This document shows, piece after piece, positions 33,649-44,101 of a stretch of 64,000 bases of DNA. Each line of letters begins with the position of its first letter. The first letter of the stretch is position 1. The notes under the pieces are model-generated. The model saw only the letters and a list, made by a program, of their open reading frames with translations. It did no database searches and was not told the DNA's origin. The stretch is taken from assembly GCA_007449985.2 (NCBI GenBank), contig VIIQ02000571.1, forward strand, positions 310,001 to 374,000, written 5' to 3'. Made by a program: the position numbers and the translations under genes. This DNA comes from Desmodesmus armatus (taxonomy: Eukaryota > Chlorophyta > Chlorophyceae > Sphaeropleales > Scenedesmaceae).

Positions 33649-35040
33649 ATGATCGTCAATCGCGTTTGCATGCCTGTGGGCCGCGCAGTGCGGTCAGGGC
33701 TCGCTGGACGTGTTCATATGGCTGTTGCAAGGCCACTCGCAGTGGTTGTACGCGCTTACAATGATGATGCCGCGCCGGAGAAGGACGCCCCTACAGACTC
33801 CCAAATTGTGCAGCATCAGGAGTCAGCACCAGCAGCAGCTCCTCGCTCCCTGCACCCCGTGGTGCGCCTGCCATCCCTCTTCCACGAGATGCAGCGCGAG
33901 ATGGATGCCATGACTCGCATGTTTGGCCTGCCTTCGCTCCTGGACGATGACAGCTTCTTCCCCAGGCCTGCTGCCATGCTGACTAAGCAGATGGAGCTGC
34001 CCTCAATGCCTACCATGCGTGTGGCTGTGGATGTGCATGAGGATGACAAGGCCTACACCATCAAGGCAGACACACCTGGCATGTGAGTGCTGCACTTGTG
34101 CTTCTGCTGCTTGGACGTGACTGGGCTGTGTGAGCTTGGAAGCTTCTGGATGCTACTAGAGTTGCTGAAGTAGCCATTGGGACCTCTCAGGCCCCTGCAG
34201 CTGACAAATCCAACAGTATGAATTGCTGCTCCCTGAAGGTTGCAGTTGTTTTTTGCCCCCAATGAGCATTCTGCTGCTGGCATAAGGGCATAATGGCATG
34301 TATGTGGACCGCGCCACATGCCTGACTGATGCCTTAGTTGGCCAGCCCAGGAACTTGTGATGTCCTGCAACTGCCTTGGATGATTGAAAGGCCAATACTG
34401 CACAGTCCTGGACAGCAAGGTCATATGCATACAGGCCTACCATTGCTGTTGGATGCACATGACACATGCAACCCACATGTACACATGCCATCCCCTTACT
34501 GACCAGCTCCTCCTGCTGCCGCTGCCCTGTCTGCTTTCCCGCCCTTTTCATGTCTGCTTCCCGCCCTTTCCCCCCACCCTTCCCAACCTGCAGCCCCAAA
34601 GACGCCCTGAAGATCAAGATCCTCGATGGCACCCTGACCATCTCTGGCGAGCGCAGTGAGGAGAAGCGAGAAGGTGGGGGAGTGAGTGGGATCGCACGTG
34701 CCATTGCCTTAGCCCTTGAGCATGCATGTGATGACCTGTCCTCAAAACATGTGTGGCCAATGGGAGGAATCCTATGGTGTTATGCTACAAAGGGGGTGCA
34801 TCTGAATACCTGACTCTTTCTTTCTTTTTTGTAGGTGGCGAGACCAGCAAGGAGGGCGGCAAGGCCCTGGGCCCCTTGCGCTACGAGCGCAGCTACGGCA
34901 GCTTCACCCGCAGCTTTGGCCTGCCTGCTAATGTGGATGTTGAGGGCATCAGGGCTGAGGCGCAGGACGGCGTGCTGACTGTCACCATCCCCAAGGTGCC
35001 GGAGAAGGAGCCACAGGCCAAGGAGATTGAGATCAAGTGA
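33649..35040 (+). CDS. Small heat-shock protein (HSP20), organelle-targeted
   Basis: ATP-independent chaperone that binds unfolding proteins. Exons 33649-34082, 34594-34673, 34835-35040 (TGA); 720 nt, 239 aa, phases match. Residues 1-40 are Arg/Val/Ala-rich with no acidic residue before YNDD, like a chloroplast or mitochondrial transit peptide. The alpha-crystallin domain runs from about residue 124 (MRVAVDVHEDDKAYTIKADT) through LKIKILDGTLTISGERSEEK, the insert GGETSKEGGK, then YGSFTRSFGLPANVD and DGVLTVTIPKVPEKE. It ends with EIEIK. A HSE-like repeat and a TATA-like element precede it. A copy of the last ~40 nt including the stop recurs at about 35263-35305. Confidence 0.93.
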
Positions 35041-35262
35041 TGGGCTGCGCATCCCATCAAGCATGCATGCTTGCGCAAGCAGCGCTGCATGCATGCCTGG
35101 TTGACTGGGGTAGTTGAGCCAGTTTTCAACACATCATGCCGGCCGGCGGCGTTTGTCTTGACTGATTTCGTGTTGTCACAACCAATGAGTGGCGGCTGCA
35201 TGGTGTGAGGATCGTAACAGGTGTGTCCAGCCTTCTGACCCGGTCCTGGCAGTTATCAAGGA

Positions 35263-35330
35263 GCCGGGGCAGGAGCCACAGGCCAAGGAGATTGAGATCA
35301 AGTGATGGCCTGCATGCATGCATGCTTGGT
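35263..35330 (+). repeat. Duplicate of the sHSP 3' end
   Basis: CAGGAGCCACAGGCCAAGGA through GAGATCAAGTGATGG and a GCATGCATGC run repeats the sequence that ends the sHSP gene at 35010-35075. It has no upstream coding part, so it is a stranded gene end. Confidence 0.8.
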
Positions 35331-37495
35331 CGCCTGGTGTTGTGGAGAGAATGATCAGCACACGCTAGTGGAGGGGGGGGGTTGCCTTGACTGACTCATT
35401 TTTGGTCTGATAGCGCACTGCACTGTCGCTGGCAGCTAAGGGGGGCAAGGGGGATGAATGTAATGGCCAGTTGTGAGACGCATGACAGCAGCCCTCCTGT
35501 TATTTGTGATGTGTTGTGTCGTGGTGTAGTTTTGCAATCACATGTTGCGGCACAGGGTACCACGCTGCAGGCTTGCCTACCAGGCTTGGTGGAGTTGTTA
35601 CGTCACATGCTGTACTTCAGTGTGCATGCATCAATCCTACAGTGAACGCGTGCACATGCCAGTTGTCATGAATTGTGATGATGCACACATGGCAAAGGCA
35701 AGTGTTTTGTGCTGTTGAGGGGCGGTTGTATGTCCTGTGGCCTGGTTGAACTGGGAGTCTCTTGCACAGTGTTGATGTTAAAGTTCCCCAACATACACTC
35801 ATGTGTTTGATACATGAGCCTGATTTGATAAGGTTGTGTTGCTGTCAACATCGTGCTGGGCAGCCATGGCAGCATTTGCCGGGCGCTTCTTGGACGGCGC
35901 CCTGACTGTTGAGCTCGGGGCAGGGTTGGGTATGGTGCAGGTTGCCTGCAGGCCACACACAGTGCGCTTCCATGTGTTTTCAACATGCATCGCCAGCAGT
36001 GCCATCTGCACTGTTATGTACAAATGCAGTACTGCAAGGCTGCTGACTGCATCAGAGACATGTGACATGTGCTCGAGGCCTGTGCCAAGGACATGAGTGC
36101 ATCTTTGTACAGTTGTGTACATTCCCATGTTGAGGTGGGGGGGGGGGGGGAGGGGCTGTCACCTTATCATGTTGTGCAATGTTTCTGTACACCTATACAG
36201 CATGCCAGCGTCAGGGCAGCATGCAGATATGCATGCGTCTGCGGCCAATTGGTGAATTCTTTGCTGCTATGGTCAGACATGCACGAGTTGTATACATGCA
36301 AGTTGTCTTCTGCAGTGTGTTGCCAGCAATGCTGCAGCAGCACTGCAACATGCGCAGTGCATTGAGCGTGATGGTCGTTATATATGGTGGCCGGGTGATG
36401 CACCAGACTCTGGGGGGTGGTTTGCACACAGTTGATGTTGTGTGCACAGTTGGTGCAACATAGCATAGTTGAGCAGAACACACGCAGTCTGCATGCGTAT
36501 GAGCTGGTTGGCACCTTCTTCTTGGGGCCTGTTGTGACGGGACCATGGGTGTGTGCTGAATTGGGACCATGTCTGCGTATGAGCTGGTTGGCACCTTCTT
36601 CTTGGGGCCTGTTGTGACGGGACCATGGGTGTGTGTTGAATTGGGACCATGTCTGGAGGACACCTGGTGTAAACATGTGTGGAGTTATGACGTGAAGGTA
36701 ACAGAACGGTGGACGACAGTATAGATGCTTGAGGGGGTGAAGTAGTTCATGTACTGCTACTGCTGTCACACATGGTACACATCAACTGAGTCGATCACTA
36801 AGCAGAACGACATGTAAATGGTTCCATAATTGGACTTACTGCAATGATAGGAGGCGCACAACACCGACATCATGATCATGCTGCTCAAGTCAAACAGCCT
36901 GCAGATGTGGTGCAGTTGCTGCATGCTACCAAAAGGGAGCCCTTTGCTCAAAAAGAGTCACAAGGAGTATGTTTGACCCCGATAAGCAGCGGTAGCTGAG
37001 GAAAGGAGCTCCCAACCCGGTTGAGCAGGCTGCTCAACAAGCAAGGGGACAGCTCACTGTCAGAGATACCTTGATGCTGTGTGTGCACTGACGAGTCTGA
37101 AGCTGGATGTTGCGTAGAAGCACACTATACTTATATATCGACATACTGTTTGATTGGGGTGGGCTCTGGGCAGCGGTTACGGGGAAATACAAGCGTGATA
37201 GGGTGTGAACTGAGTGTGAACAAAGTGTGGGTCAAGTATGATTTGAAACAACCAGCATGCACCTAGATCAGGCTTTTGGTTCTATCTGCCGGGCGCCTCG
37301 TCAGCACACGGGTTGCAACTTGTTCATCTGGGTGGGATAGTTCCAAGTGACAGTTGACACACATGTGACCTATAGCCATCCCCTGCTAGGCATCCTACCA
37401 AGCCTTCGGTGTATTATCCACATAGTTTCGCTAGCAATGCGCTCAAACCGTTTCAGGTCCACTTAGGTCAAGTCACCAACACCCACTATGCAGTC
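35331..37495. other. Intergenic region with dispersed repeat copy 1
   Basis: No gene supported. A TGTAA at 35459-35463 could end the sHSP transcript. A poly-G run lies near 36139-36152. The dispersed repeat at 36491-36879 is described separately. Confidence 0.5.
36491..36879. repeat. Dispersed repeat family, copy 1
   Basis: Starts with two tandem 84-nt units (GAGCTGGTTGGCACC, then CTTGGGGCCTGTTGTGACGG, then CATGTCTG) and continues as single-copy sequence ending CATCATGATCAT. It matches 41059-41430 with only a few differences. No terminal inverted repeat or protein content was seen. Confidence 0.85.
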
Positions 37496-38020
37496 ATGGC
37501 GACAATGCGCCCTATGATGGCTCAGCTGATGCTGCTTGTCTTACTCGCTTTGTCGATGGGCAAAATCCGTGTGAAAGACAAGAAGCAAGGTTTCCCACCG
37601 CAGCCACTGCCGTCACTGATCGACAGTATCAACGAAGCTGATCTGCTGGTGCAGGCATTACCTGCAGGCCATGGCAACGCCATGGAGGCGCATCAAGGGC
37701 AGCTAGCTGTGGTCAAGCACGCAATTTTACCCAGCAGTGACTATGATGCTGTCTATGGCACCAAACAGCCAGATGTAGAACGCAGTCAGCCAATCACACG
37801 GCAACGCCTCAAGCAACACGTTTTTAGGCCTTTTGCTGGCCTCATCCCGGTATCTTTGGTCAGCTGCGTCCAGTCTTCACACTACCAAACAGCGTACCTG
37901 CAAGTACAGCACAATGCACTACAATGGATAGGGAAGCCACGGCACAATGGGCTATCCATGGTATGCGAGGTATCCACTGCCTGGATGGGGGTCTCTTGCA
38001 CATCTATATGGCTACATTAA
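37496..38020 (+). CDS. Hypothetical small protein with N-terminal hydrophobic segment
   Basis: Open frame of 174 aa from MATMRPMMAQLMLLVLLALS, a signal-anchor-like start, followed by KIRVKDKKQGFPP and a mixed soluble region with LPSLIDSINEADLLVQ. No family recognised. Possible donors inside the frame (GTATCT near 37850, GTATGC near 37960) mean the true 3' end may differ. It converges on, and slightly overlaps, the last exon proposed for the minus-strand gene at 38004-40724. Confidence 0.4.
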   Translation: MATMRPMMAQLMLLVLLALSMGKIRVKDKKQGFPPQPLPSLIDSINEADLLVQALPAGHGNAMEAHQGQLAVVKHAILPSSDYDAVYGTKQPDVERSQPITRQRLKQHVFRPFAGLIPVSLVSCVQSSHYQTAYLQVQHNALQWIGKPRHNGLSMVCEVSTAWMGVSCTSIWLH

Positions 38021-39628
38021 CACATGGGGGTCTCTTACACATCAATGTAACTGCATTAACATGAGTGACATCATGACTATAGGGAGCCCACCGCCGCCAG
38101 GCAGCAGAGCTGGTACTGAGTGCTGGATTGAAAAACACTGGAAGGCAGACAGGCAGGCAGACACGCAGGTACAGGAGGCATCACTCTTGTAAACTTCATC
38201 AAATCACTTGCATGTGAATTACAAGCATTTCATATGTGCAACACAGCAAAACTTCAGCAAACCTTACCTGCTGGCCTGCCGCCACTGCCACTGCCCCCCC
38301 ATCCACTGCCGACAACACCACCAATGTAACTGCCTGGGACAGGCTCGACTGCAAGTGCAGCATCAGGCAAGGAGTAAGGGGGCAAACCACATAAGCACAT
38401 GAGGAAACATCTGAACTAATACATGCACAACACAACATGAGATCCCTACACTGTATCGGGCGTGTGACCCAGTCAGGGTTCCATAGCAAAAGCACAAACA
38501 GAAATCCCGTAACCTTGTGACGCAGAGAGAAATGCATACATGGTGCAGGTATGGTAGGCACAACCGATGTGATTGACACATGGCACCACAGACCTGAAAT
38601 ATCAACTCAGTGTGCAGGCGTCCCTACCCCCCGCCTACCTGAAAATCCACCGGTGCTGCCACCGCTCCCGCCCAATCCAGGTGCCACAGGCGCTGGTGCG
38701 GAAACGGCTGCTGCATCGACAGCAACTGTCGCCATCACCGCTGCTGCCATTGATGAAGAGCTAGCTGCCGCTGCATGTGATGCCCCGGCAGTCCTGTGAG
38801 GGCCTGCCGCTGCAGGGCCACTGCCAGCACCACCGCCACCACTGCTGCTGCTAGGGCCAAGCTCGTGGGTGACACCTGCGAGTGCGAAAAACAATGCCAA
38901 GACGGACAAGGGGAAGGGGGGGGGGGACTCAGTACATTTGACCCAATGTAGCACGCAGGGTTGACTCGTACCAACAGCACAGCACAGCATAGCTCAGTAG
39001 TACATCATAGCATAGTACATCATGTCAGATGTCGATCGTGTATACCAGCCACAGTTGGACCACCATAACAAGCAACTGATAAGGCAGCCTGTGTGCATGC
39101 ACTGTCAGCACCCATAGCCCCGGCCCCTTACCATCCACCTCCATGGGGACAACTTGCGTCTTCCCGACTTCGCCACTTCCTGCGCCCACCCCACTCTCAC
39201 GACCCTCAGTAGACCCTATATGAGGGCACAACATGACAGGGCACAGGCATGGCATGTTGTAGCAGACGACTGCAGGGATGGATGGAGGCAGCGCAACACA
39301 GCGCAATCTGACACAGTGCATACCATAACCAGCACTGACCCATCGATTGGACAGCATTGCAGGTATGGTAGGGACCAAGGCACCACTGCTGTGACTGACA
39401 TGCGGGGCTCTGTGGGCCCAGGTGCAGACCTGAAGAGCCAGCTGCCGCTGCATGTGATGCCCCGGCAGTCCTGTGAGGGCCTGCCGCTGCAGGGCCACTG
39501 CCAGCACCACCGCCAGGGCCAAGCTCGTGCCTCCGCCTGCTGCTGATGTCACGAATGTCCCGGAACAATTCTTCATCGTCAAATTCTGTCTCAGGTATGC
39601 TGAAGGCGGGGCCTTGACTGCTGGCAGG

Positions 39629-39661
<33 letters not shown>

Positions 39662-40724
39662 ATGGGATGGATCCACAGCAGGCTCATGACTGTGTTCTTG
39701 AGGATCCGGGCCAGGCTCATGGGTGACAGCTGCGAGTGCGAACAACAAGGCCAAGGAGGACAAGGGAAAGGGCAGGGGGGAGGGGCACAGATGAGTATAT
39801 GGATGGGACCCAATGCAGCACACAATGCTGTGGCACACTGAGCAGAAGCACACCAATTGGGTTCGCCTCATTACTGTGTGCGACCAGCCCGTGGGAGTGA
39901 GTCCACCCAAAGACAGAATTAAGCACCATACCTGTGTAAGGGGCAAAGCCGAAGCCACACTTGAACAAGACGCCAGAAATGACGGCTGTCAAAATGGCCG
40001 CCCATTGCTGGGCTTCATCATCCTTCAAGCCAGCCTCTACCTGCTGCTTCCAGGTTTTTCTCAGTGCCACCCCATCACCCCTTGCCTGTGACCATTGTGA
40101 CATGGACGGGCCCCCAGTCGCCTGCAGGAGGTACTCCAGCGGTGGCAAGCCATCAAACGACAGTAGGTCCCGCAGTGCGGCACTGTGCTCAGCTAGACTG
40201 CTGAGCTCATGGATGCTGACGGTACTCTTACCTTGCTGCTTGATTGCCAGCGCTGCACTGCTGGCAGCAGCAAACCCAGCTGTCCGTGCGGCTGGCGTCA
40301 CCATGCCCGGCTGAGCAGCAAGGTCCCCTGCCATTTCTGCATACGCACCACACAACACCCCCTCCGAGGAAACTGGAAGCCTTCCAATGTCCCCAAGCGC
40401 AGCGGCGACACCTGGCTGCTGTGCCAGTGCCCCGAGCATGAGTGCCCCAGACTGCGCTGCCTCAGACAATGCCTGGGTGGAGGGGCTGTAAGAGACATCA
40501 AGACCGGCCTCCAACATGCCACTGCCCATACGGCGTGACACAGGCTGTGTGTTGCGTTGAACAATGTCTTGCATTGCTGTGATCCAGTGGACAGGTGCTG
40601 CCTTCAGCCTGTAGAGTGACAGGTACGCAATCACTGACAAAGTTGGGTGGAAGACGCCAGAATCAAACATTCCCAGGCTCACACAGCAAAGGGCAAAAAG
40701 TGACAAGACGCGGAGCTTCTGCAT
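38004..40724 (-). CDS. Unknown Ala/Gly-rich protein with N-terminal signal-like segment
   Basis: No family recognised. Exons, high to low: 39932-40724, 39430-39729, 38639-38875, 38268-38348, and a weaker last exon 38004-38137 (TAG). All introns are phase 1, and the lengths sum to 1545 nt, 514 aa. The N-terminus MQKLRVLSLFALCCVSLG resembles a signal peptide or anchor, with a second hydrophobic run WAAILTAVISGVLF near residue 245. Exon 1 is Ala-rich and helical. Exons 2 and 3 start with the same AVTHEPGP / GVTHELGP and share GAGSGPAAAGPHRTAGASHA, so one is a duplicate of the other. Exon 2 also has poly-Ala and an acidic stretch (ETEFDDEELFRDIRD). Exon 4 is GSGWGGSGSGG-rich. Confidence 0.6.
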
Positions 40725-41058
40725 GGGCAGAAAGAAGAGGTGACATCAGAGGCCATCAGATCAACAGCAACTGGTGATCAGCTGCAAGGGCGCACCTGCT
40801 GTGGTGTGGCACCAACTCCCTCAAGCGGCTGCTGCTCATGCGCCTTCACTAGTGGCCGGTCCAAGCAAGGGGTCACAGACGAGAGCAAAAACAGACCACT
40901 GCCGAAAAGGCTGAGAAGGCTGAAATCGCCATTGCACCATATGCCCCGAGCCTGCGGCAACGCGGCCTTGACACGCATCTTCGGTACAAAACAGAAGTGC
41001 ATATGCATATACAGTCGCACTTTTGTCCTATTGGCTGACTGTCAGGTCACACCCGCCC

Positions 41059-41430
41059 ACTTCTTCTTGGGGCCTGTTGTGACGGGACCATGGGTGTGTG
41101 TTGAATTGGGACCATGTCTGCATATGAGCTGGTTGGCACCTTCTTCTTGGGGCCTGTTGTGACGGGACCATGGGTGTGTGTTGAATAGAGGTTGGGACCA
41201 TGTCTGGAGGACACCTGGTGTAAACATGTGTGGAGTTATGACGTGAAGGTAACATAACGGTGGACGACAGTATAGATGCTTGAGGGGGTGAAGTAGTTCA
41301 TGTACTGCTACTGCTGTCACACATGGTACACATCAACTGAGTCGATCACTAAGCAGAACGACATGTAAATGGTTCCATAATTGGACTTACTGCAATGATA
41401 GGAGGCGCACAACACCGACATCATGATCAT
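41059..41430. repeat. Dispersed repeat family, copy 2
   Basis: Same orientation and same right end (CATCATGATCAT) as copy 1, but with a left end inside the first 84-nt unit. A shared 3' end with different 5' ends resembles 5'-truncated retroelement copies, though no poly-A tail is present. Confidence 0.85.
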
Positions 41431-41612
41431 CGACACAGATCACAGATCTAGACCTAGACCTGTCAGTAACTCTGCAGTACAGCGCATTGTTGAACAACAG
41501 AATCAGATCAGCTCTCAGACTGCTTATCGAACCCGTTTCATTAAGCGAGATCCCAACGTGTCCAACTCCTGACTGAAGTCTCTAAATTTCCTCAGCATCC
41601 ACAGGCAAGCAC

Positions 41613-42641
41613 ATGATGGATGGCAACACCACAGGCGGTGCATGCCCTCTGCGTGCAGCAGTGGCTCAAGGGAGTTCAGACCTAGTGCACCAGCAGCTCA
41701 CCAACGCCAACTTCAGTGTGGCAGCTCTTCAGGCCAAGGGCGGACCTAGAGACCGGACTGTCTTGCTTGAGGCAGTTTGGAGCGGGAACCTGGACATGGT
41801 GCAGCACCTCTTGGCTGCTGGCGCCAGTCCTGCAGCCTGCGACAGTCAGCAGTGGACCTGTCTCCATTTAGCAGCAGTCAGAGGCTTCCCAGAGATTGCG
41901 CAGGTCCTACTGCAGCAGGGAGCAGACCCGCAGGCTAGAGACCTCATGCACCGCACACCCCTGCACTTCACAGCGCGGTCTGGCAGCATCGGTGTTGCAC
42001 GGCTGCTGCTAGAGCATACTGCATCAGCAGCTGCCCAGGACCTTAGTCATCGGACAGCCCTGCATGATGCAGCACTCCGGGGCTCAGCACAGCTCGTGTC
42101 ACTGCTCTTGGAACATGCTGAGGACCCGGTGTCAATCAGCCTTCAAAAAGACTTGGCAGGCATGGTACCCTTGCAGTGTGCTGCTCACAGGGGGCACGAG
42201 GCAGTAGTGCAGCAGCTGCTGCCAGCGCTTCTGCAGGCACCCTCGGCACAGGCCACAGCGCATATCGCTGCCGCTGCCGTTGCCGCTGCAAGCAGCAGCT
42301 ACACCCAAGTAGCCGTGATGTTGATAAAGCAGCTGGGGCGTACAGATCCTGCGGCGGTTAGTGACGTCATCCTGCAGCTGCAGGACAGGCGGGATGGCAG
42401 TTGTAGTGCTGTGCTGGCTGCTGTTGTGCTGCAGTGGGTGGCTGACTGTGCCGCTCTGCCGCAGCAACACGAGCAGCTAGAAAGGGACCGGCAGGATGTG
42501 AATAATGCTTGGCAGCACATGCAGGGTATGTTTCTAGCTGTCGCTGGCCTGATGAAAGACTTGCAAGATCCTGATTCTGAGGCAGGCACATGGTGTGTGG
42601 TTGGCTTGATGGTTGTGGGTGTTGGTGTGTGTGGCAGCTGA
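41613..42641 (+). CDS. Ankyrin-repeat protein
   Basis: Protein-interaction scaffold; partner unknown. 342 aa as a single open frame from MMDGNTTGG. Five ankyrin repeats between about residues 45 and 215: TVLLEAVWSGNLDMVQHLLA, TCLHLAAVRGFPEIAQVLLQ, TPLHFTARSGSIGVARLLLE, TALHDAALRGSAQLVSLLLE, VPLQCAAHRGHEAVVQQLL. An Ala-rich helical region and a charged helix ending AWQHMQGMFLAVAGLMKDL follow. The last ~16 residues after AGT look non-coding, and a GTGTGT donor at 42593 suggests splicing there. A related helix (AQQRMQGYISAVSRLKR) is encoded at about 43527-43577 and may be a downstream exon, but phases do not join directly. Confidence 0.85.
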   Translation: MMDGNTTGGACPLRAAVAQGSSDLVHQQLTNANFSVAALQAKGGPRDRTVLLEAVWSGNLDMVQHLLAAGASPAACDSQQWTCLHLAAVRGFPEIAQVLLQQGADPQARDLMHRTPLHFTARSGSIGVARLLLEHTASAAAQDLSHRTALHDAALRGSAQLVSLLLEHAEDPVSISLQKDLAGMVPLQCAAHRGHEAVVQQLLPALLQAPSAQATAHIAAAAVAAASSSYTQVAVMLIKQLGRTDPAAVSDVILQLQDRRDGSCSAVLAAVVLQWVADCAALPQQHEQLERDRQDVNNAWQHMQGMFLAVAGLMKDLQDPDSEAGTWCVVGLMVVGVGVCGS

Positions 42642-44101
42642 GTGCTGTTGCAGGAGCAGCAGTTGGTACGCACATGGACATGTGGAGCGGAATTCGTCAC
42701 TGGCAGTGCAGTCCAACCCATGCCGCAGTGTGTGATATGTGCAATGAACCTGGTGTTTTTCGGGAAGATGTGTTGCTCTTGACAAGGGCGACTCGGCTGT
42801 TGTGTATGTGGCCAGCCCATGGGGGTTGAACCTTCTGATCAACCCACTAGGAAGGGTGACAGCAGCATCGTGCACTTTGACGTGAGCTTTTTGGGGTGCA
42901 GGTGTGCTGGTGTATTGTGGCTGCTGTGATTGATGTTTGGTGCCAGTGCGATTGTGGCTGCGCAGTCGTTACTGTCCTGAGGGCACGTTCTGTACAGCAG
43001 CTGTGCACTGCAGGGTGTGTGCCCTGCATCAAGAGGATGTACAGGACAGTGTGTGCGCACTCCTGTTGGGATCCAACTGCATTGCAAAAGGCATTAGGGC
43101 TGCAACGTCTACAGCCCAGCACCCTGATTGTAAATGCAGGCGACACAGTATTCTGTATCAGGCAACAGGTACATTACTGTTGCTGTTAGGGATATTCTAT
43201 GTGTGATGTGGTGCATTACCAATACCAATACCAATATTGCAGGGGGTTAACCCTCTTCCCCGGCACTAGCCATTACAAGGCTGTTTGTGTACAGTTCATC
43301 AAAGCACCATGGCACGACCAATGCACCATATGGACCATGCATGCCAACTTGCCAACTTGCGGCATCTGCAGGTGCGGCTCATCTGAACGTCGCATCTTTT
43401 GTTGTACGTGAACGGGACCACTGATATGGTGCTGTGAGGTTCATGCATGGCTGTCGTTTTCTGCAGCGGGCGGCTGGTTGTGCTTGGCTGCCGCTACTCC
43501 TGCAGCTCAAAAGGTGCAGCGAGGCATGGGATGATGCTCAACAGCGCATGCAGGGTTATATATCAGCCGTCTCTCGCCTGAAGAGAGGCCACCTGACAAG
43601 ACAAGGCAGCAGCACAGCACAACACAGCACAGCATGTAGCGCGTCTCTGCACCCAATCATGTTGCGATCCTTTGGAAGTGACCTTAAGGCTGCGCTCTGC
43701 TGCATTGCATGACATGTTTTGGTACTCTTGGCAGCAGTAGGCTGCAGGTTGATGGCACTGTTGGACAAGGACTGATCAACACCCAGCGATTGTTGCATGG
43801 GCACAAAGAAAGGTGGCTGTACAGCCAGACATGTCCAAGGCTATGGCAGTTTAGAGATCCCTTAGGAGCTCTGCTGGGCTTGCACTTGTTCAAGTGTGTT
43901 GCGCCTACCATAACAGTAACAGCAAGGTGTCAGTTGATTAGTCACAAGTGGGCATGATGATGGAGGTGTGTGCTGCGTTGAGGAGGCTATGCCCCTGTCC
44001 TGCCTTGCTGTGATAGTGCCAGGGTTGAACTTGATGATGTGTGTCGCCAAGGTGCCGCCCCTTCCTGTCAGCTCACAACAACAACCTTCAAAACGATGTC
44101 C
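42642..44101 (+). other. Ankyrin gene 3' region, possible further exons
   Basis: A stretch at about 43465-43577 after a CTGCAG encodes a helix related to the end of the ankyrin ORF. A second stretch at about 43020-43140 is also protein-like. A CCAATA triplet repeat sits at 43221-43238. No complete exon chain could be assembled. Confidence 0.4.
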
